Below, in pieces: positions 34,723-36,049 of a DNA stretch of 36,049 bases. The notes under the pieces are model-generated. The model had not been told where the DNA came from, made no database searches, and worked only from the letters and a program-made list of their open reading frames with translations. The stretch is taken from contig DATLUO010000049.1 of the NCBI GenBank assembly GCA_035533075.1, forward strand, positions 1 through 36,049. Direction: 5' to 3'. Each line of letters opens with the position of its first letter. The first letter of the stretch is position 1. The translations under genes and the position numbers were made by a program. Source of the DNA: Pirellulales bacterium. Its GTDB lineage: Bacteria; Planctomycetota; Planctomycetia; Pirellulales; JAICIG01.

Positions 34723-35271
34723 CTAATCGCTGTCGCCGCTGGCGGTCTGCGGCTCGGCCGGTGGCGATGGCTTGGCGGCCAGCTTGGCCGGCTTGCCTCG
34801 GCGTGCCGTGGAGCTGCGCGGGTCTTTGAAAACCTCCTGGCCCTTGAACACGCGGCGGTATTTGATCCGCTCGTCCGAATCGTAGGTGACGAGCACCTGC
34901 ACTTCCGTTCCGTCGGCCCAAATCTCGGCCGGAATGCCGATGACTTCCCAAAGCCCGCCGGTTGCCACGTCGGCCGCCCCATGCACAAAGGCCCGGCCCA
35001 TTTTGGCGCGCTTCGTATAGCCCTGCTTGAACGAAAAGACGTCTTCCACCGTGCCGTCGGGCTTGGGTTTGGTAAAGGTCGGTGCGCCGAGTTCGGCAAT
35101 CACCTGCGCTCGCGGCGTCCCTTCGTGCAGCACGCCCAGGTTCTTTTTGTCTGGCTGGCGAGAGGCCTTCACGGCGGCACAACCGGAAATCCCCGCGACA
35201 AAAAACACGGCTGCCGCGCACGCAATCGCGCGCGGCAACAGCCGTCGTTTCAGCCCGAGAATATCGTCCAT
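34723..35271 (-). CDS. Predicted lipoprotein
   Basis: A 182-residue secreted lipoprotein. The N-terminus has a basic stretch (KRRLLPRA), a hydrophobic core (IACAAAVFFVAG) and a lipobox ending ISGC, so Cys31 should be lipidated after cleavage. The mature part contains LHEGTPRAQVIAELGAPTFT, similar to the SmpA/OmlA-type motif (GMTxxEVxxxLGxP), and VLVTYDSDERIKYRRVF. Such domains often assist outer-membrane assembly, though this relation is by pattern only. The C-terminal tail is Lys/Pro-rich. Monocistronic as far as visible. Confidence 0.85.
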   Translation of the reverse strand: MDDILGLKRRLLPRAIACAAAVFFVAGISGCAAVKASRQPDKKNLGVLHEGTPRAQVIAELGAPTFTKPKPDGTVEDVFSFKQGYTKRAKMGRAFVHGAADVATGGLWEVIGIPAEIWADGTEVQVLVTYDSDERIKYRRVFKGQEVFKDPRSSTARRGKPAKLAAKPSPPAEPQTASGDSD

Positions 35272-35479
35272 GGTCCACCGAAGCAGGGAAAGGCGGCGGA
35301 ATATAGTCGCTACTACCTTGGTCGGTCAATGCGGAACCGATTCTGCAATGGGCCGGGGTGCATAAGGGGAATTGCGCGCGGAGCGGATTCGGTGGAAAAT
35401 GTCAATCGGAGAGTTTGAAGGTTTTTTGTATGCTAGCCGCCGAGCTGGGCGGATTGGGAAGCCCAGAGAAGAAACGACC

Positions 35480-35811
35480 ATGTTCAAGGATGAACAGAAT
35501 GATCCGTACGAAGATCACAGCGAACACGAGTGGCAGACCTTTGTGAGCCTTGCCGAGCGACTGGAAATTCCGCTGCGCGAGCTGCTCCAGGAAGATGTCC
35601 GGTTCTCGGACATGGAGTTGGCTGGGCATAAGCTGGGAAGGGCGGTGGCACAAATCACCACCGAACGGCTGGCCTTCGCCCGTGCGGAGCGGATGACCGG
35701 GCCTCAACCCTGTCCGGTCTGCGGGCGGCAGTGCCCGCTGGTCCATGAAGAACGGGAATTGAAAACGATCGATGGGCCAGTCGAACTGGTGCGGTCCCAT
35801 CAGTCCCATGA
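35480..35811 (+). pseudogene. ISKra4-type transposase, N-terminal fragment
   Basis: From the ATG at 35480, the frame reads HEWQTFVSLAERLEIPLREL, LGRAVAQITTERLAFARAERM and the zinc-finger block GPQPCPVCGRQCPLVHEERELKTIDGPVELV, typical of the N-terminal third of ISKra4-family transposases. The following CHCxxCxxxFFP segment expected next is absent: homology stops near 35800, just before the end of an opposing transposase fragment. The open frame continues to 35881 but its last ~25 residues are antisense to that fragment. The gene is therefore truncated and inactive. Confidence 0.8.
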
Positions 35812-35812
35812 T

Positions 35813-36049
35813 TTATGCGGCGATTTCAAGTGGAACGAGACGATTCTGGCCGGGAGTTTGTTCGGTGGCGGTCTGCCATGATACGAACATCTGGTCCCGA
35901 ACGGTGGACCAGGTCTTGCTCAGGACGGCAAGCCGCAGGGCCAGAATCGCCGCGCCGCCCTCCTCTTCCCACTTCATGCCAGAGCATTTGAAACGCTGCG
36001 AGAAGACGATTTTGCAGGCCGCTTCGGTCACGCCGCTACCAATCGGCGT
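35813..36049 (-). pseudogene. ISKra4-type transposase, C-terminal part, runs off the window
   Basis: The minus strand from the window edge reads PIGSGVTEAACKIVFSQRF, KCSGMKWEEEGGAAILALRL and SKTWSTVRDQ, the conserved C-terminus of ISKra4-family transposases. The rest of the gene lies outside the window, so it may be a complete element or another fragment; I list it as partial. Its stop codon at 35813-35815 abuts the point where the plus-strand fragment loses homology, which suggests that this element inserted into the other one. Confidence 0.75.

Overview
The window is a GC-rich bacterial chromosome segment that most resembles a planctomycete (probably Pirellulales). The clues are the gene families (DUF2156, Uma2, DUF3467, rhomboid-TPR, HD-GYP, ISKra4-type transposase pieces), many short palindromic repeats, and a dnaA-dnaN-DUF721-gyrB cluster whose DnaA lacks the usual N-terminal domain. 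No rRNA or tRNA gene was recognised. All calls rest on reading the sequence and remembered family features; no database search was run.

Layout. 1-840: non-coding with a direct repeat and the tail of a decayed sigma factor. 848-4166: a DUF2156 acyl/aminoacyl-transferase-like gene divergent from a toroid-methyltransferase fusion, then a small TPR protein. 4172-7593: leuC and leuD on the minus strand, separated by a two-gene insert (a possible Tse2-like protein and a repeat-rich partner). 7933-13330: plus-strand run of a conserved hypothetical, a SNF2-family helicase, a rhomboid-TPR protein, a Uma2-type nuclease and a cysteine desulfurase. 13396-19247: the replication cluster dnaA, putative oriC, dnaN, DUF721/DciA-like, gyrB.

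19275-27147: a CRISPR-Cas island next to gyrB. It holds a minus-strand type II-C-like operon (cas9 of 1400 codons, cas1, cas2). Divergent from cas9 is a tracrRNA gene with a recognisable promoter, anti-repeat, nexus-like hairpin and intrinsic terminator. Beyond cas2 lies a single 36-nt CRISPR repeat that pairs with the tracrRNA anti-repeat over about 26 positions. No second repeat could be found, so this looks like a system with an almost completely lost, or never expanded, array. The island is bracketed by two same-orientation copies (about 290-330 bp) of a fragment of one protein-coding gene. The left copy truncates a HEPN-like gene after gyrB. The stretch between the left copy and the repeat holds two hairpins with an identical palindromic core but different, individually self-complementary arms.

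27408-35271: a GH38-like protein carrying a palindromic repeat inside its reading frame, a HigBA-type toxin-antitoxin pair, an active HD-GYP protein next to a catalytically dead HD-GYP relative, a DUF3467 protein with a strong terminator, a small conserved protein and a lipoprotein. The right edge carries two oppositely oriented ISKra4-type transposase fragments.
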